From: Amycolatopsis azurea DSM 43854
GTDB taxonomy: Bacteria > Actinomycetota > Actinomycetes > Mycobacteriales > Pseudonocardiaceae
Assembly (NCBI RefSeq): GCF_001995215.1
Contig: NZ_MUXN01000005.1
Location: 272,941 to 336,940 of the forward strand
Direction: 5' to 3'
Length of the DNA: 64,000 bases
The notes below the pieces were generated by a model, which saw nothing but the letters and a program-made list of their open reading frames with translations, did no database searches and was not told the DNA's origin. Every line of letters starts with the position of its first letter. Positions within the stretch are counted from its first letter, which is position 1. Positions 26,445 to 35,351 of the stretch are shown in pieces. The translations under genes and the position numbers were made by a program.

Positions 26445-27364
26445 CTGGACAAGTCTGCCCGACCGGTTCGCCGACTCGTGTGGGCCAACAGCGTGCTCTT
26501 TTCGGCGTAATCGCTCACCAGGTGTGACCAGTCCGGCGGCGCCACTTCGACCCGCGAAGGGCAGCGGATGATCGGGACCGGGAGCCGTCGGGCGAGCTGC
26601 ATGACGATCGCCATCACCACCCCCGCGAGCAGCGCGATCGCCGTCGCGGCGGCCAGGGCACCGCTCAGCACCCGGCGTCCGCCGTCGACCGCGAGCTGCG
26701 CCGAATACTCGATCTGGCGGGCGGCGAGGCCGCCGAGGGATCGGCCGACGACGCCGGCCGCGGCACGCCAGGCGTCCTGGCCGACGGGCGGCGGCGTGGC
26801 CGCGCTCAACGCGGTTTCGACTGCGCCGAACCGGCTCCAGTCCACACTCGTGACCAGATTCCGGTAAGCCCGGCGATTACTTTCCGTCAGTTTTCCGGCG
26901 ACGGCGTCGAGCCTCGACCGGTAGGCGCCGACGGCGGCGGCGTAGTCGCGCCGTCCCTCGTCGTCGATCCCGGCGACGGCCAGGGAGTCACTGCGGTCCA
27001 TCCCTTCGACAACGGTGAGCAGTTCGACGGCGATCGTCTGCTGGTAACCGGCCTCGGCGTCGGGGGCCGCCCTCGCGATCTCGCGCAGGGACGAAAGCGA
27101 GGTGTCGATGCGATCGGCGTACGCGAAGTAGGAGGCGGAACGGCTGCCCGGTGCCTTCAACGCGACGGCCCGTTCCCGTTGCAGCGCCGCGATCTTCCGG
27201 CTCGCCTCGGCCATGGTGACCGCGCCGTTTTCGGCGTCGTCCCGATCCTGGATGGCCTGCTGCACGAGGAATCCGCCGATGAACAACGCGACGAGCACCA
27301 GGGCCGCGCAGGGGACGAACGCGATGGAGAGCATGCGAGAGCGAAGGCTTCGCTGGTACGTCAA
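26441..27364 (-). CDS. NIT-domain membrane sensor lacking kinase domains
   Basis: 307 residues from TTG 27364, which has GGAAGGAAAG upstream. Helix 1 (about 13-35), then a helical outside domain of nitrate/nitrite-sensor (NIT) type ('AEASRKIAALQRERAVAL'), then helix 2 (about 235-258). In actinobacterial NIT histidine kinases a HAMP, histidine and ATPase domain would follow; here only about 50 residues remain, ending in a basic tail. Either a stand-alone receptor or a truncated kinase whose reading frame was re-used. It is coupled to the helical-repeat gene. Confidence 0.72.
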   Translation of the reverse strand: MTYQRSLRSRMLSIAFVPCAALVLVALFIGGFLVQQAIQDRDDAENGAVTMAEASRKIAALQRERAVALKAPGSRSASYFAYADRIDTSLSSLREIARAAPDAEAGYQQTIAVELLTVVEGMDRSDSLAVAGIDDEGRRDYAAAVGAYRSRLDAVAGKLTESNRRAYRNLVTSVDWSRFGAVETALSAATPPPVGQDAWRAAAGVVGRSLGGLAARQIEYSAQLAVDGGRRVLSGALAAATAIALLAGVVMAIVMQLARRLPVPIIRCPSRVEVAPPDWSHLVSDYAEKSTLLAHTSRRTGRADLSR

Positions 27365-27485
27365 GACTTTCCTTCCGGATCGGTTTCCCGACGGCCAGCG
27401 ACGTTAGGCAAGTTGCAAATTGCGCGTCAACGCTCGTCCGCCATACGGCCGTTAGCGCACCGTGACGATCTGGTAGGCACGGCAC

Positions 27486-27803
27486 GTGACTCTCGACAAC
27501 CTCAACCAGCGCCTCCGCGACTTCGCCGCCGCACGGGACTGGGAGCCTTTCCACACGCCGAAGAACCTGGTCATGGCACTGTCCGGCGAAGTCGGCGAGC
27601 TGATTTCGCTGTTCCAGTGGCTCACCCCGGAGGAGTCCGCGAAGTGGCGGTCCGATCCTGAGCTGGCGCACAACGTCGTCGACGAGATCGCCGACGTCAC
27701 GCTGTATCTCCTCCAGCTGGCGAACAGCCTCGGGGTGGACCTGATCGAAGCGGCCAACGCCAAGATCGACCGGAACGAGCACCGCTTCCCGGCGCCCGAT
27801 TAG
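27486..27803 (+). CDS. MazG-like nucleotide pyrophosphohydrolase
   Basis: 105 residues from GTG 27486. The metal-binding pattern ExxE (Glu35/Glu38 in 'SGEVGELISLFQW') and ExxD (Glu67/Asp70 in 'DEIADVTLYLLQL') is that of the short iMazG / RS21-C6 (dCTP pyrophosphatase) group. It probably hydrolyses non-canonical or excess NTPs/dNTPs to the monophosphate in the cytoplasm. Stand-alone gene. Confidence 0.88.
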   Translation: MTLDNLNQRLRDFAAARDWEPFHTPKNLVMALSGEVGELISLFQWLTPEESAKWRSDPELAHNVVDEIADVTLYLLQLANSLGVDLIEAANAKIDRNEHRFPAPD

Positions 27804-27871
27804 GCACCTTTCGGATCTTGTGGGGCGTTCGTTCGGCGGAAACACTGGGCCGACGTCCCTGGAGGTGGCCC

Positions 27872-30394
27872 TTGTCGCGTTCGGCTCGCACCGTGGTCCT
27901 GGCTTTGATGCTCTCCCTGAGCGCGGTCGCCGCGCCGGCGTACGCGGCGCCACCGCCCACGACACCACACCGGGATCCCGGTAACGGGCCGGAGCGCAAC
28001 GACGTCGCCGCGACCGACCCGCCCGTGAGCGCCGCGCGGGCCGCGAGCGGCGAGAACGTCGCGGGCGATCATTCCGGCTATCCGCGCAAGACCAAGCTGC
28101 GCGTGTATCCGGAGAATCCGGCCGACAAGTCGATCAAGCTCGGGCTCGCGCCGTATCACGCGCTCGCGCCGAAGCTGAACGCGTTGCAGGCGCGCAGCGA
28201 CCGGATCTCGGTCGAAGTCGCCGGACAGTCCGGCCTCGGCCGTGACCTCTACCTGGTTACGGTCACCGCGCCCGAAAGCCCGTTCGAGACGCGACGGCAG
28301 GACGCGTGGCGGTCGCTGATCGAGAACGATCCGGCCCGTGCCGCGCGCGATCCGTTCCTGCGCCACGGTTACAAGGCACCGGTGTGGATCAACAACAACA
28401 TCCACGGCAACGAGTGGGAGGGCACCGACGGCGCGCTCCGCGTCATCGAAAGGCTGGTGACGTCGAACGATCCGAGGACCGCGGACCTGCTGAAACGGAA
28501 CCGTTTCTACTTCAACGTCACGGCCAATCCGGACGGCCGGGTCGCCGGTACGCGGCAGACGTCGCAGGGTTTCGACCCCAACCGCGACTTCGTCACCGCG
28601 TCGCAGCCGGAAGTGCGGGCCATGCGCGGGATCGCCATCGGCAAGCAGCCGCTGATGATGCTGGACGAACACGGTTACGTCGAGAACACGCTGATCGAGC
28701 CGACCACGCCGCCCCACGGCCAGAACTACGATTTCGACCTCTACATCAAGCACGGATACGCCAACGGCCTCGGCATGGAACAGGCCGTCAAGGCGCTGGG
28801 CCGACCGGAGACGGCGAAGCCGGAGATCCCGTTCCGCGACTACGAACCCGGCAGCTGGGACGGCTGGGCGCCGATCTACACCGCCCAGTACGCGATGTAC
28901 CACGGCGCGGTGTCGTTCACGATCGAGATCCCGATGCGGGTCAACAACGCGGAGTACGAAACGCAGCCGGTGGCGGAGCTCCAGCGGCGTTCGGTGATCA
29001 ACACCGAGGTCGTCGAAGCCACCATCGGCAGCACGCTGGACTACGTCGACCGCAACCGCGGTGAGCTGATCGCGAACCAGATCGAGATGTTCCGCCGCGG
29101 CACCGCCGGTGAGGCGCAACGTGAGATCCCCGACGGGTTCGTACCCGGCTTCGGGCCGGAAGACCGCTACCGCACGGAGTTCCCGCGCGCGTACGTCATC
29201 CCCGCCGGCGCGGACCAGCGTTCGGCCGTCGCCGCTTCGCGTCTCGTCGATCACCTGGTGGCCAACGACGTCCGGGTACGGCAGGCCGATCGCCCGTTCT
29301 CCCTGTCCGGGCGCCGCTATCCCGCCGGTTCGTACCTGGTCGACATGCACCAGCCGAAGCGCGGCCTGGCGAACGTGATGCTGGAACGAGGCAGCGACAT
29401 CTCGGCGAAGGTGCCGGTCATGTACGACATCTCCGGCTGGAGCCACCGGCTGCTGTGGGGCGCTTCGGTCGACATCGTGACCCACGGCAGGCTCGACGTC
29501 CGTACGCACGACGTCGTCGCGGCCTCACCCACCGGCGGTGTCGACGCCGCGCCCGGCCGGGACCTGGCGCTGAAGCTCGTCGACGGCAAGGACGTCAGCG
29601 CCGTCAACGACCTGCTGAACCGGGGTCTCGCCCTGGGGCGCGCGGACGACGGCACGATCATCGTCCCCGCGTCGGCGCGTCCGGCCGCCGCCGAGGTCGC
29701 GGACCGCTACGGCGTCCGGTTCACCGAGGCACGCGGGACGGCGGCGCCGTTGAGCCGCAAGACGATCGCGGGCGCCGTCGGGCCGGACGAGCTGAAGGCG
29801 TTGCGGGACATGGGCTTCGAGGTCCGGCCGGTGTCGGCGGCGGTGCTGAACGCGGGCTTCGACTGGTCGCGGATCGACCTGCTGTTCGTCTCTTCGGGAC
29901 TGCGGTACACCGATCTCACCCCCGCCGCGAAGGACGCTTTGCGTGCCTTCCTCGCTCGCGGCGGTGTCATCACCCGAGGTGCCACGGGCGCGCGTTTCAA
30001 CACCGACGCGGGCCTTCTCGAAGCGCGTCCGGTGGCGGGCTGGGAGGACGGCAACGGCGTGGTCTCGGTGACCGGCGGGACCGGTCCGGTGGGCGGCGGC
30101 GCGCTGCCGGACTCGTTCGTCTACGGACCGTTCTGGTTCACCGATCTCGGCCCCTCGGTCCAGGTCGAGCAGCGCTACGCGAGCGGGAATCCGCTGGTCG
30201 CGGGGCATTGGCGGACCCGAGACGACGGGACGGGCGGGCCACTGGAGGCGGCGGGCCAGGCGGCCGTCGTCTCCGGGACGTCGGCGCTGGGCGGACGGGC
30301 GGTGCTGTTCGGCACCGAACCGTTGTTCCGCGATCACCCGAAGGGCTTGTACTCGCAAGTGGCCAAGGCGATCTTCTGGGCCACCTCGAAGTAA
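27872..30394 (+). CDS. Secreted M14-family zinc carboxypeptidase
   Basis: 840 residues. TTG 27872 was chosen because GGAGG lies 6 bp upstream and a signal peptide ('RTVVLALMLSLSAVAAPAYA') then begins at once. Zinc ligands HxxE appear in 'INNNIHGNEWEGTDG' (about 172-186), with the typical 'FYFNVTANPDGRVAGT' after it. The C-terminal half (about 430-840) is not M14 and may include a glutamine-amidotransferase-like fold. It removes C-terminal residues from peptides outside the cell. Its stop is followed 7 bp later by the next gene's start. Confidence 0.85.
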   Translation: MSRSARTVVLALMLSLSAVAAPAYAAPPPTTPHRDPGNGPERNDVAATDPPVSAARAASGENVAGDHSGYPRKTKLRVYPENPADKSIKLGLAPYHALAPKLNALQARSDRISVEVAGQSGLGRDLYLVTVTAPESPFETRRQDAWRSLIENDPARAARDPFLRHGYKAPVWINNNIHGNEWEGTDGALRVIERLVTSNDPRTADLLKRNRFYFNVTANPDGRVAGTRQTSQGFDPNRDFVTASQPEVRAMRGIAIGKQPLMMLDEHGYVENTLIEPTTPPHGQNYDFDLYIKHGYANGLGMEQAVKALGRPETAKPEIPFRDYEPGSWDGWAPIYTAQYAMYHGAVSFTIEIPMRVNNAEYETQPVAELQRRSVINTEVVEATIGSTLDYVDRNRGELIANQIEMFRRGTAGEAQREIPDGFVPGFGPEDRYRTEFPRAYVIPAGADQRSAVAASRLVDHLVANDVRVRQADRPFSLSGRRYPAGSYLVDMHQPKRGLANVMLERGSDISAKVPVMYDISGWSHRLLWGASVDIVTHGRLDVRTHDVVAASPTGGVDAAPGRDLALKLVDGKDVSAVNDLLNRGLALGRADDGTIIVPASARPAAAEVADRYGVRFTEARGTAAPLSRKTIAGAVGPDELKALRDMGFEVRPVSAAVLNAGFDWSRIDLLFVSSGLRYTDLTPAAKDALRAFLARGGVITRGATGARFNTDAGLLEARPVAGWEDGNGVVSVTGGTGPVGGGALPDSFVYGPFWFTDLGPSVQVEQRYASGNPLVAGHWRTRDDGTGGPLEAAGQAAVVSGTSALGGRAVLFGTEPLFRDHPKGLYSQVAKAIFWATSK

Positions 30395-30403
30395 CGTGGG
30401 GGA

Positions 30404-31543
30404 ATGCCCGTATCCCGTGGCCGAAAGCCGAAGAAGAACAAGAAGCAGGCAAAGGCGCAGAAGACGTCGGCCTTGGAACCGGCCGCCCTGCCCGCTTGGA
30501 TGCCGGAATCCATCGAGAACGTCCTGGACGGGGCGAGTGTTCTCCTGAAGTCGGAAAGCCCTCGCGAACTCGACCAGGCGACCGCCTCTCTGCTCGGTGG
30601 CGAGCTCCATCGCGCGCTGCTGGGCGAGAACGACGGCCTCGACTTCGACCTGTTCTTCGAAGCCGTCGTCCTGGCTGCGACGAACGCGGACCCGCGCCAG
30701 GAACTTTGGCTTCTGTTGCAGGGGATGAGCGCGATCTCCCCGCCGGGGTTCGAGTCGTTCGTGCGCGCCGGCGTGAGCACACTGCGGAAGGCGTTGCGGT
30801 CGGAAATCCTGCCCGACTGGCCTCAGCTGACCTCGAAGAACAAGGCCACCGGCGACGTCTGGGAAATCCAGGACGTATACGGAACACGTCTCGGCGTGCT
30901 CGCGGCCTTCGCTTACCCCGGTGGCGTGGCCCCGACGGTCTACCTGTTCGAAATCGATACGTCGTGGATCCCCCGCCTGGATGGAGGTGGCGTCTACGAC
31001 TCGCTCGATCAAGCCGTCGAAGCATGGCGACAACGTTTCGGCGAGCAGGCCGCCCCTGTGGCGGTGACCGACCCACGACGGCTGGAAGGTCTCGTCAGCC
31101 GCTCACTGGACCTCCTCGGCGACGAGTCCCGCACGACCCTCGACAACTGGTACCGCGCCGAGCGTCGGTACTTGGACCTCGACACCGCGATGAAGAACCG
31201 CGGTCTGCGGTTGCCGCCTGGCAGCTACTACGTCGACGTCGACCCGGCGGTGATGACCGGTCCGTTCAACGCCTGGCATCTCGAGACCTTCGGCAACGAA
31301 CCCGACGACCTGGTCGTCGAAGACCTGGCCGCCGAATGGATGGAGGGCATCGTCCCGGCCACCTGGTTCGCGGTGTCACCGGACCGGCTCGATCACCTCG
31401 GCGCGCTGATCGGCGACTGGCCGGACGACACCGTCCGCCCCGCCGCGCAGGCACTGCTGCCGAAGTGGGTGAGGTGGCTGGGCGACCGAGCCGACCTGCC
31501 GTCTCCGCTGGTGGAAGCGATGGTCGCCAAGGCGACGAAGTAA
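30404..31543 (+). CDS. Unknown protein with basic N-terminus, paralogue-like to 23375-24931
   Basis: 379 residues. It starts 'PVSRGRKPKKNKKQAKAQK', then a soluble, mostly helical acidic protein. Layout and local sequence resemble the protein encoded at 23375-24931. No catalytic motif recognised. It sits between the carboxypeptidase and the DevR-like gene, 9 bp from each. Both junctions share a 22-bp near-identical sequence (CGAAGTAACGTGGGGG then ATGCC). Confidence 0.68.
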   Translation: MPVSRGRKPKKNKKQAKAQKTSALEPAALPAWMPESIENVLDGASVLLKSESPRELDQATASLLGGELHRALLGENDGLDFDLFFEAVVLAATNADPRQELWLLLQGMSAISPPGFESFVRAGVSTLRKALRSEILPDWPQLTSKNKATGDVWEIQDVYGTRLGVLAAFAYPGGVAPTVYLFEIDTSWIPRLDGGGVYDSLDQAVEAWRQRFGEQAAPVAVTDPRRLEGLVSRSLDLLGDESRTTLDNWYRAERRYLDLDTAMKNRGLRLPPGSYYVDVDPAVMTGPFNAWHLETFGNEPDDLVVEDLAAEWMEGIVPATWFAVSPDRLDHLGALIGDWPDDTVRPAAQALLPKWVRWLGDRADLPSPLVEAMVAKATK

Positions 31544-31552
31544 CGTGGGGGT

Positions 31553-32179
31553 ATGCCGATCCAGGTGCTGCTCATCGACGACCACGAGGTGGTGAGGCGC
31601 GGTCTGCGCGACCTCCTCACCGACGAGCCCGACATCGAGGTCGTCGCCGAGGCGAGCGGGGTCGACGAGGCCCTCGCCGTGGCGATGCACGTGGAACCGG
31701 ACGTCGCGGTGGTCGACGTGCGGCTCGGTGACGGCGACGGCATCGCGCTCTGCCGCGAGCTGCGGTCGAAGGCGAACCCGCCGCAGTGCCTGATGCTGAC
31801 CGCGTTCGACGACGAGGAGGCCATGGTCGGCGCGATCATGGCGGGCGCGGCCGGGTACCTGCTGAAACAGGTCCGCGGCCAGGACGTCGTCAACGCGGTC
31901 CGGGAGGTCGCGGCGGGCCGGTCGCTGCTCGACCCGGTGTCGACCGCGCGGGTGCTGGACAAGCTGCGGCATCCGCCCGAGGACGAACTCGGCTCGCTCA
32001 CCGAACGCGAGCGCGAGGTGCTGGAGCTGATCGGGCAGGGGATGTCCAACCGCGAGATCGCGGAACGCCTGTTCCTCGCCGAGAAGACGGTGAAGAACTA
32101 CGTGACGTCCGTCCTCGCGAAGCTGGGGATGCAGCGGCGCACGCAGGCCGCGGCGTGGATCGCACGCCGCGACCGCTAG
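31553..32179 (+). CDS. NarL/DevR(DosR)-like response regulator
   Basis: 208 residues. Receiver domain with Asp9/Asp10, phospho-acceptor Asp55 ('VAVVDVRLGDGDGI') and Lys105; LuxR-type helix-turn-helix at about 145-205. The recognition helix 'AEKTVKNYVTSVLAKLGMQR' is nearly identical to that of mycobacterial DevR/DosR, which binds GGGAC(N4)GTCCC-type boxes and controls hypoxia genes. The DevS-like kinase at 35352-36512 is the likely partner; a DevR-box-like site lies upstream of cydA. Confidence 0.88.
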   Translation: MPIQVLLIDDHEVVRRGLRDLLTDEPDIEVVAEASGVDEALAVAMHVEPDVAVVDVRLGDGDGIALCRELRSKANPPQCLMLTAFDDEEAMVGAIMAGAAGYLLKQVRGQDVVNAVREVAAGRSLLDPVSTARVLDKLRHPPEDELGSLTEREREVLELIGQGMSNREIAERLFLAEKTVKNYVTSVLAKLGMQRRTQAAAWIARRDR

Positions 32180-32183
32180 CGCG

Positions 32184-33461
32184 TCAGGGGTGCACGGTGT
32201 CCCGCTGGTCCGGGATGACCGTGCCGTCGTCGCGCAGCACCGGACCGTGCGTGCCGTCGGCGTTCTCGTACGCCGTCGTCGAGCACGGGTAGGTGCGGTT
32301 CAACGCCGGGAAGGGCTCGATGAACATCGGGTTCACCGCCCACTTGCCGTCCGCGTTGTCGTAGGCGCGGCACATCAGCTCGTCCTTGTTGCGGTTGAGC
32401 GTGACGCGGACCCCGGTGGCGTCGCGCAGCATCGTGACGTCGGTGGTCGCGTCGCCGCCGGCGAGCGCCTGCCGTTTGTCCGCCGGGGCCGCTTCCATCG
32501 CCTTCGCGCCGCGGATCCCGAGGATCCGTTCGTTGATGTAGCAGCGTTTGCCGTCGATGTAGGTCATGATCTCGTCGGCGCCGTCGGCGTGCCCGCCGCA
32601 GCCTTCGAGGTGCCCGTTGATCCGGCCGTTCGTGGTCTGCGAGTAGATCCCGAGCGTGCGGCTCGGCGGGATGCCGACCGCGGCACCCCAGACGTCCGCG
32701 AACTCCTTGGGCGAGGCGGAAACGACCCAGGTGGAGAAGCCCGCCTTGTTCAGCGTCGCGATCAGGTCCTTGATCTCGGGGTAGTAGCGGATCCACGCGA
32801 CCTGGGTGCTCGAACCGACCTTCTGGGTCGCCCCGATCGGGGCGAGCAGCGCCGTGGCCCTGGCCTGCCGGGCGATCGCGCGGACCTCGTCGGGACGGTA
32901 TCCGGCGTTGATCTGCGCGACCCAGGCGTAAGCCGCCTCCATGTACCGCCGGTCGTTCCCCGCGAAGACCTCTTCGCCGGTGGTCGTCTTCGCGTTCTTC
33001 CGCACCGAGAGAAGTTCATCGGCGCACGCGATGTTCTTGCTGGTCGGAAGCGGCTTTCCGGCCGGGGTCGTGGTACCGCACGCCTTGCTCAGCGCGTTCG
33101 CGCCGTCGTCGGTCATGAACCGGCTGGTCGTCCGCCAGTCCTGGTTTCGCGGCTGGAGGACCTTGTCGTGCCGGATCATCCAGAAGACGGTCTGGTCGGA
33201 GATGTCGTTCTTGATGACCGTGTTGTCCCAGTCGAACACCGCGACCGGACGCTCGCCGTGTTTCGCGCCGCAGCGGCCGCGTTCGTCGATGACCCGCTGG
33301 ATCTTCGCCGCGTTGCCGCCGTACCAGTGGTCGGCCAGCCGCAGCTGCGGACAGCGTGACGTCGTCGACACAGTCGAAGCGGCGGCGGACGTGCCGGGCA
33401 TGGCCACCGGTACGACCGCCACGGCGGCGGCAAGGGCCACGGCTCGCAGGAACCTCGGCAT
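32184..33461 (-). CDS. Secreted HAD-superfamily phosphatase
   Basis: 425 residues from ATG 33461 (GGGGAG upstream). A signal peptide (about 1-28, ending 'GTSAAAS') is followed by the HAD nucleophile motif 'VAVFDWDNTVIKND' (Asp77, Asp79) and later 'STWVVSASPKEFADV' (motif II Ser) and 'ALAGGDATTDVTMLR' (motif IV acids). Seven or more Cys suggest disulfides. It resembles phosphoserine-phosphatase-like secreted HAD proteins; the substrate is unknown. Confidence 0.8.
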   Translation of the reverse strand: MPRFLRAVALAAAVAVVPVAMPGTSAAASTVSTTSRCPQLRLADHWYGGNAAKIQRVIDERGRCGAKHGERPVAVFDWDNTVIKNDISDQTVFWMIRHDKVLQPRNQDWRTTSRFMTDDGANALSKACGTTTPAGKPLPTSKNIACADELLSVRKNAKTTTGEEVFAGNDRRYMEAAYAWVAQINAGYRPDEVRAIARQARATALLAPIGATQKVGSSTQVAWIRYYPEIKDLIATLNKAGFSTWVVSASPKEFADVWGAAVGIPPSRTLGIYSQTTNGRINGHLEGCGGHADGADEIMTYIDGKRCYINERILGIRGAKAMEAAPADKRQALAGGDATTDVTMLRDATGVRVTLNRNKDELMCRAYDNADGKWAVNPMFIEPFPALNRTYPCSTTAYENADGTHGPVLRDDGTVIPDQRDTVHP

Positions 33462-33503
33462 GTCATCTCCCCACATCATCGTCGGCTGTCCGGGGAGATC
33501 CTG

Positions 33504-34112
33504 TCATTTCCCGGCGAGGGTGACGACCTGCCGGTTGTGAAAGTAATCGTCTTCACGGAGCACGGTGACGCTGCCGGGTGAACCGCGGAAGTCGACGTAC
33601 CCGGCCGCTTCGAGCGGCATCCGGATCCAGGCCGCGATGACGAAGGTGAGCGCGCCGCCGTGCGTCACGACGATCTGGTGCTCGCAGCGGCTTTCGAGGA
33701 TCGACTCCATCGCCGCGTACACCCTCGCGGCCATCGCGCCCTTGGTTTCGGCGCCGGGGATGCCTTCGTCGTGCCCCAGCCGCTCGCCTACGGCGGGCGG
33801 CGGGACGAACCGGCTGTCCAGCCATTCCTGCGGCTTGCCCCCGGCTTCCCCATACGACTTCTCGCGCAGCCGCCGGTCCAGGACCGGTGTCACGCCGAGC
33901 CGTTCGCCGATCACCTCCGCCGTTCGCGCGGTGCGGCGCAGGTCCGAGGCGTAGAGCTCGACGTCGTCCGGCACTTTCGCGCGCAGCGACTCGGCGACGG
34001 CGGCGGCCACGCGCTCGCCGCCGGGGGTGAGCCCGGAATCGAACCACCCGCCCACAACGCGGTCGACGTGGTGGGTGGCCTCAGGATGCGTGACGACGTA
34101 GACGGTGCGCAT
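33504..34112 (-). CDS. Histidine phosphatase with Thr-His-Pro variant motif
   Basis: 202 residues. Fold and later motifs ('[20 protein letters not shown]', '[17 protein letters not shown]') are those of the phosphoglycerate mutase superfamily. The catalytic RHG is replaced by '[10 protein letters not shown]': His9 is kept but the Arg is Thr and the Gly is Pro. Other phosphate-binding Arg residues remain, so activity may be kept or altered. Substrate unknown. Confidence 0.8.
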   Translation of the reverse strand: MRTVYVVTHPEATHHVDRVVGGWFDSGLTPGGERVAAAVAESLRAKVPDDVELYASDLRRTARTAEVIGERLGVTPVLDRRLREKSYGEAGGKPQEWLDSRFVPPPAVGERLGHDEGIPGAETKGAMAARVYAAMESILESRCEHQIVVTHGGALTFVIAAWIRMPLEAAGYVDFRGSPGSVTVLREDDYFHNRQVVTLAGK

Positions 34113-34121
34113 CCTCCGAAT

Positions 34122-34763
34122 CTAAGCGCGGGTCAGTCTCGCGAAGGCGACGACGTTGTCGAGGTAGTTCCCGGTCGAGGAGTCGAAATCCCCGCCGCAG
34201 GTGATCAGGCGCAGTTCCGGCTCGGTCGTGTCGCCGTAGACCCGCTCGGTGGGGAAGGACGTCTTCGGATGCCGCTCGACGGCGTACACGGTGAACACCG
34301 CGGTGACCCCGTCCTCACGGTGGACCAGGGCTTCGTCGCCGGTCCTGAGTTCCTTGAGCCTGCCGAAGACGCCGGGGATCTTCTTGTAGTCGACGTGCCC
34401 GGCGAGGACGGCGGGCCCGATCTCGCCGGGTGCCGGACCGCCGGCGAACCAGCCGGTGGTGATCGCGTCGCGCGGTACCTGCAGGCTACCGTCACCGGCC
34501 AGGCCGAGGTCGACGATCTCGCCGGTGCGGACACCGATCGAGGGGATTTCGAGCGTCGCCGGTTTCGCGGGCGCGAGCGGCGGGGTGGCGGTGGGCGTGG
34601 GTGCCACCGCGGTCACCGTCGATGGTGCCGTAGGTGCCGCCGGTGACGTGATCCTGCCCGTCGTCGGGGCGGTGCACGCGGTCAGCGCGGCCGCGAGGCC
34701 CACCCCGATGAACGTGCCGATGACCAGGGGAAACGGCCATCGGCACCAGGAAGCCCGGGTCAT
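34122..34763 (-). CDS. Class F sortase
   Basis: 213 residues. An N-terminal hydrophobic helix (about 12-30) may be a lipobox-like signal ('AALTAC'), followed by a Thr/Pro-rich linker and the sortase barrel. Barrel blocks are 'TLEIPSIGVRTGEIVDLGL', 'AVLAGHVDYK' with the catalytic His, and 'LRLITCGGDFD' with the catalytic Cys; the Arg would lie in the C-terminal part. Class F enzymes are actinobacterial and poorly characterised. The upstream coupled gene (ATGA overlap) may encode its substrate. Confidence 0.88.
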   Translation of the reverse strand: MTRASWCRWPFPLVIGTFIGVGLAAALTACTAPTTGRITSPAAPTAPSTVTAVAPTPTATPPLAPAKPATLEIPSIGVRTGEIVDLGLAGDGSLQVPRDAITTGWFAGGPAPGEIGPAVLAGHVDYKKIPGVFGRLKELRTGDEALVHREDGVTAVFTVYAVERHPKTSFPTERVYGDTTEPELRLITCGGDFDSSTGNYLDNVVAFARLTRA

Positions 34764-35239
34764 CGCTCGGCACGCCGCCGGAGCAGCAGGGACGCGCCCG
34801 TGGCCGACGCGGTCAACAGGACCGTGCCGGTCAGCGCGACCGCACCGATCTCCAGGAGACCGCCGTTGGGTTCGGCGGGTTCCCCGCCGCCGGTCGCGAC
34901 GCCGCCGACGGGCTTGACCTTCACCTGGTCGGCTCTCGCGGGGCCGCCGAAGCGGGATTCGCAGGCATATCCGTCGTGGTCACCATCGAGCTTGTACGGA
35001 TCACGCGGGTTCTTCTTGAGTTCGGCCTGCGCGGCCGCCTGCGAGGGGAAATCGGCGCAGTCCTTGTCGGGGAATTGCGCCGGACCTGTTTCGCAAGCGA
35101 TTCCGTCGAACCGGAAGCCCTCGCAGCTCTGGTCGGCGACGGCGGGCAGTTCCAGCGCGAATGCGACGGAAACCGTTCCGAACAACGAGAATCCGGCGAG
35201 TATCACGGCCGTGCCGATGGCTCGACGAACCGAGGACAT
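34760..35239 (-). CDS. Excalibur-domain surface protein, candidate sortase substrate
   Basis: 159 residues from ATG 35239 (AGGA upstream). Signal peptide (about 1-29), two Cys pairs, then an Excalibur calcium-binding motif 'DPYKLDGDHDGYACESRFGG' (DxDxDGxxCE). A Gly-rich stretch 'VGGVATGGGEPAEPNGG' is followed by a C-terminal transmembrane helix and the basic tail 'LLLRRRAER'. Spacer + TGGG-like motif + helix + basic tail looks like a cell-wall sorting signal. With the sortase gene overlapping downstream, the two probably form a pair. That pairing is inference. Confidence 0.75.
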   Translation of the reverse strand: MSSVRRAIGTAVILAGFSLFGTVSVAFALELPAVADQSCEGFRFDGIACETGPAQFPDKDCADFPSQAAAQAELKKNPRDPYKLDGDHDGYACESRFGGPARADQVKVKPVGGVATGGGEPAEPNGGLLEIGAVALTGTVLLTASATGASLLLRRRAER

Positions 35240-35351
35240 GCGGAGTCCTTTCGCTGGGAATTTCTCTTGAAATCGCGCCTCGGACCCCACTGTTACGGAT
35301 TAATCCAAAATCCCGAATTGTCACTCGAACGAACGAAAAAGACCGTGAATT

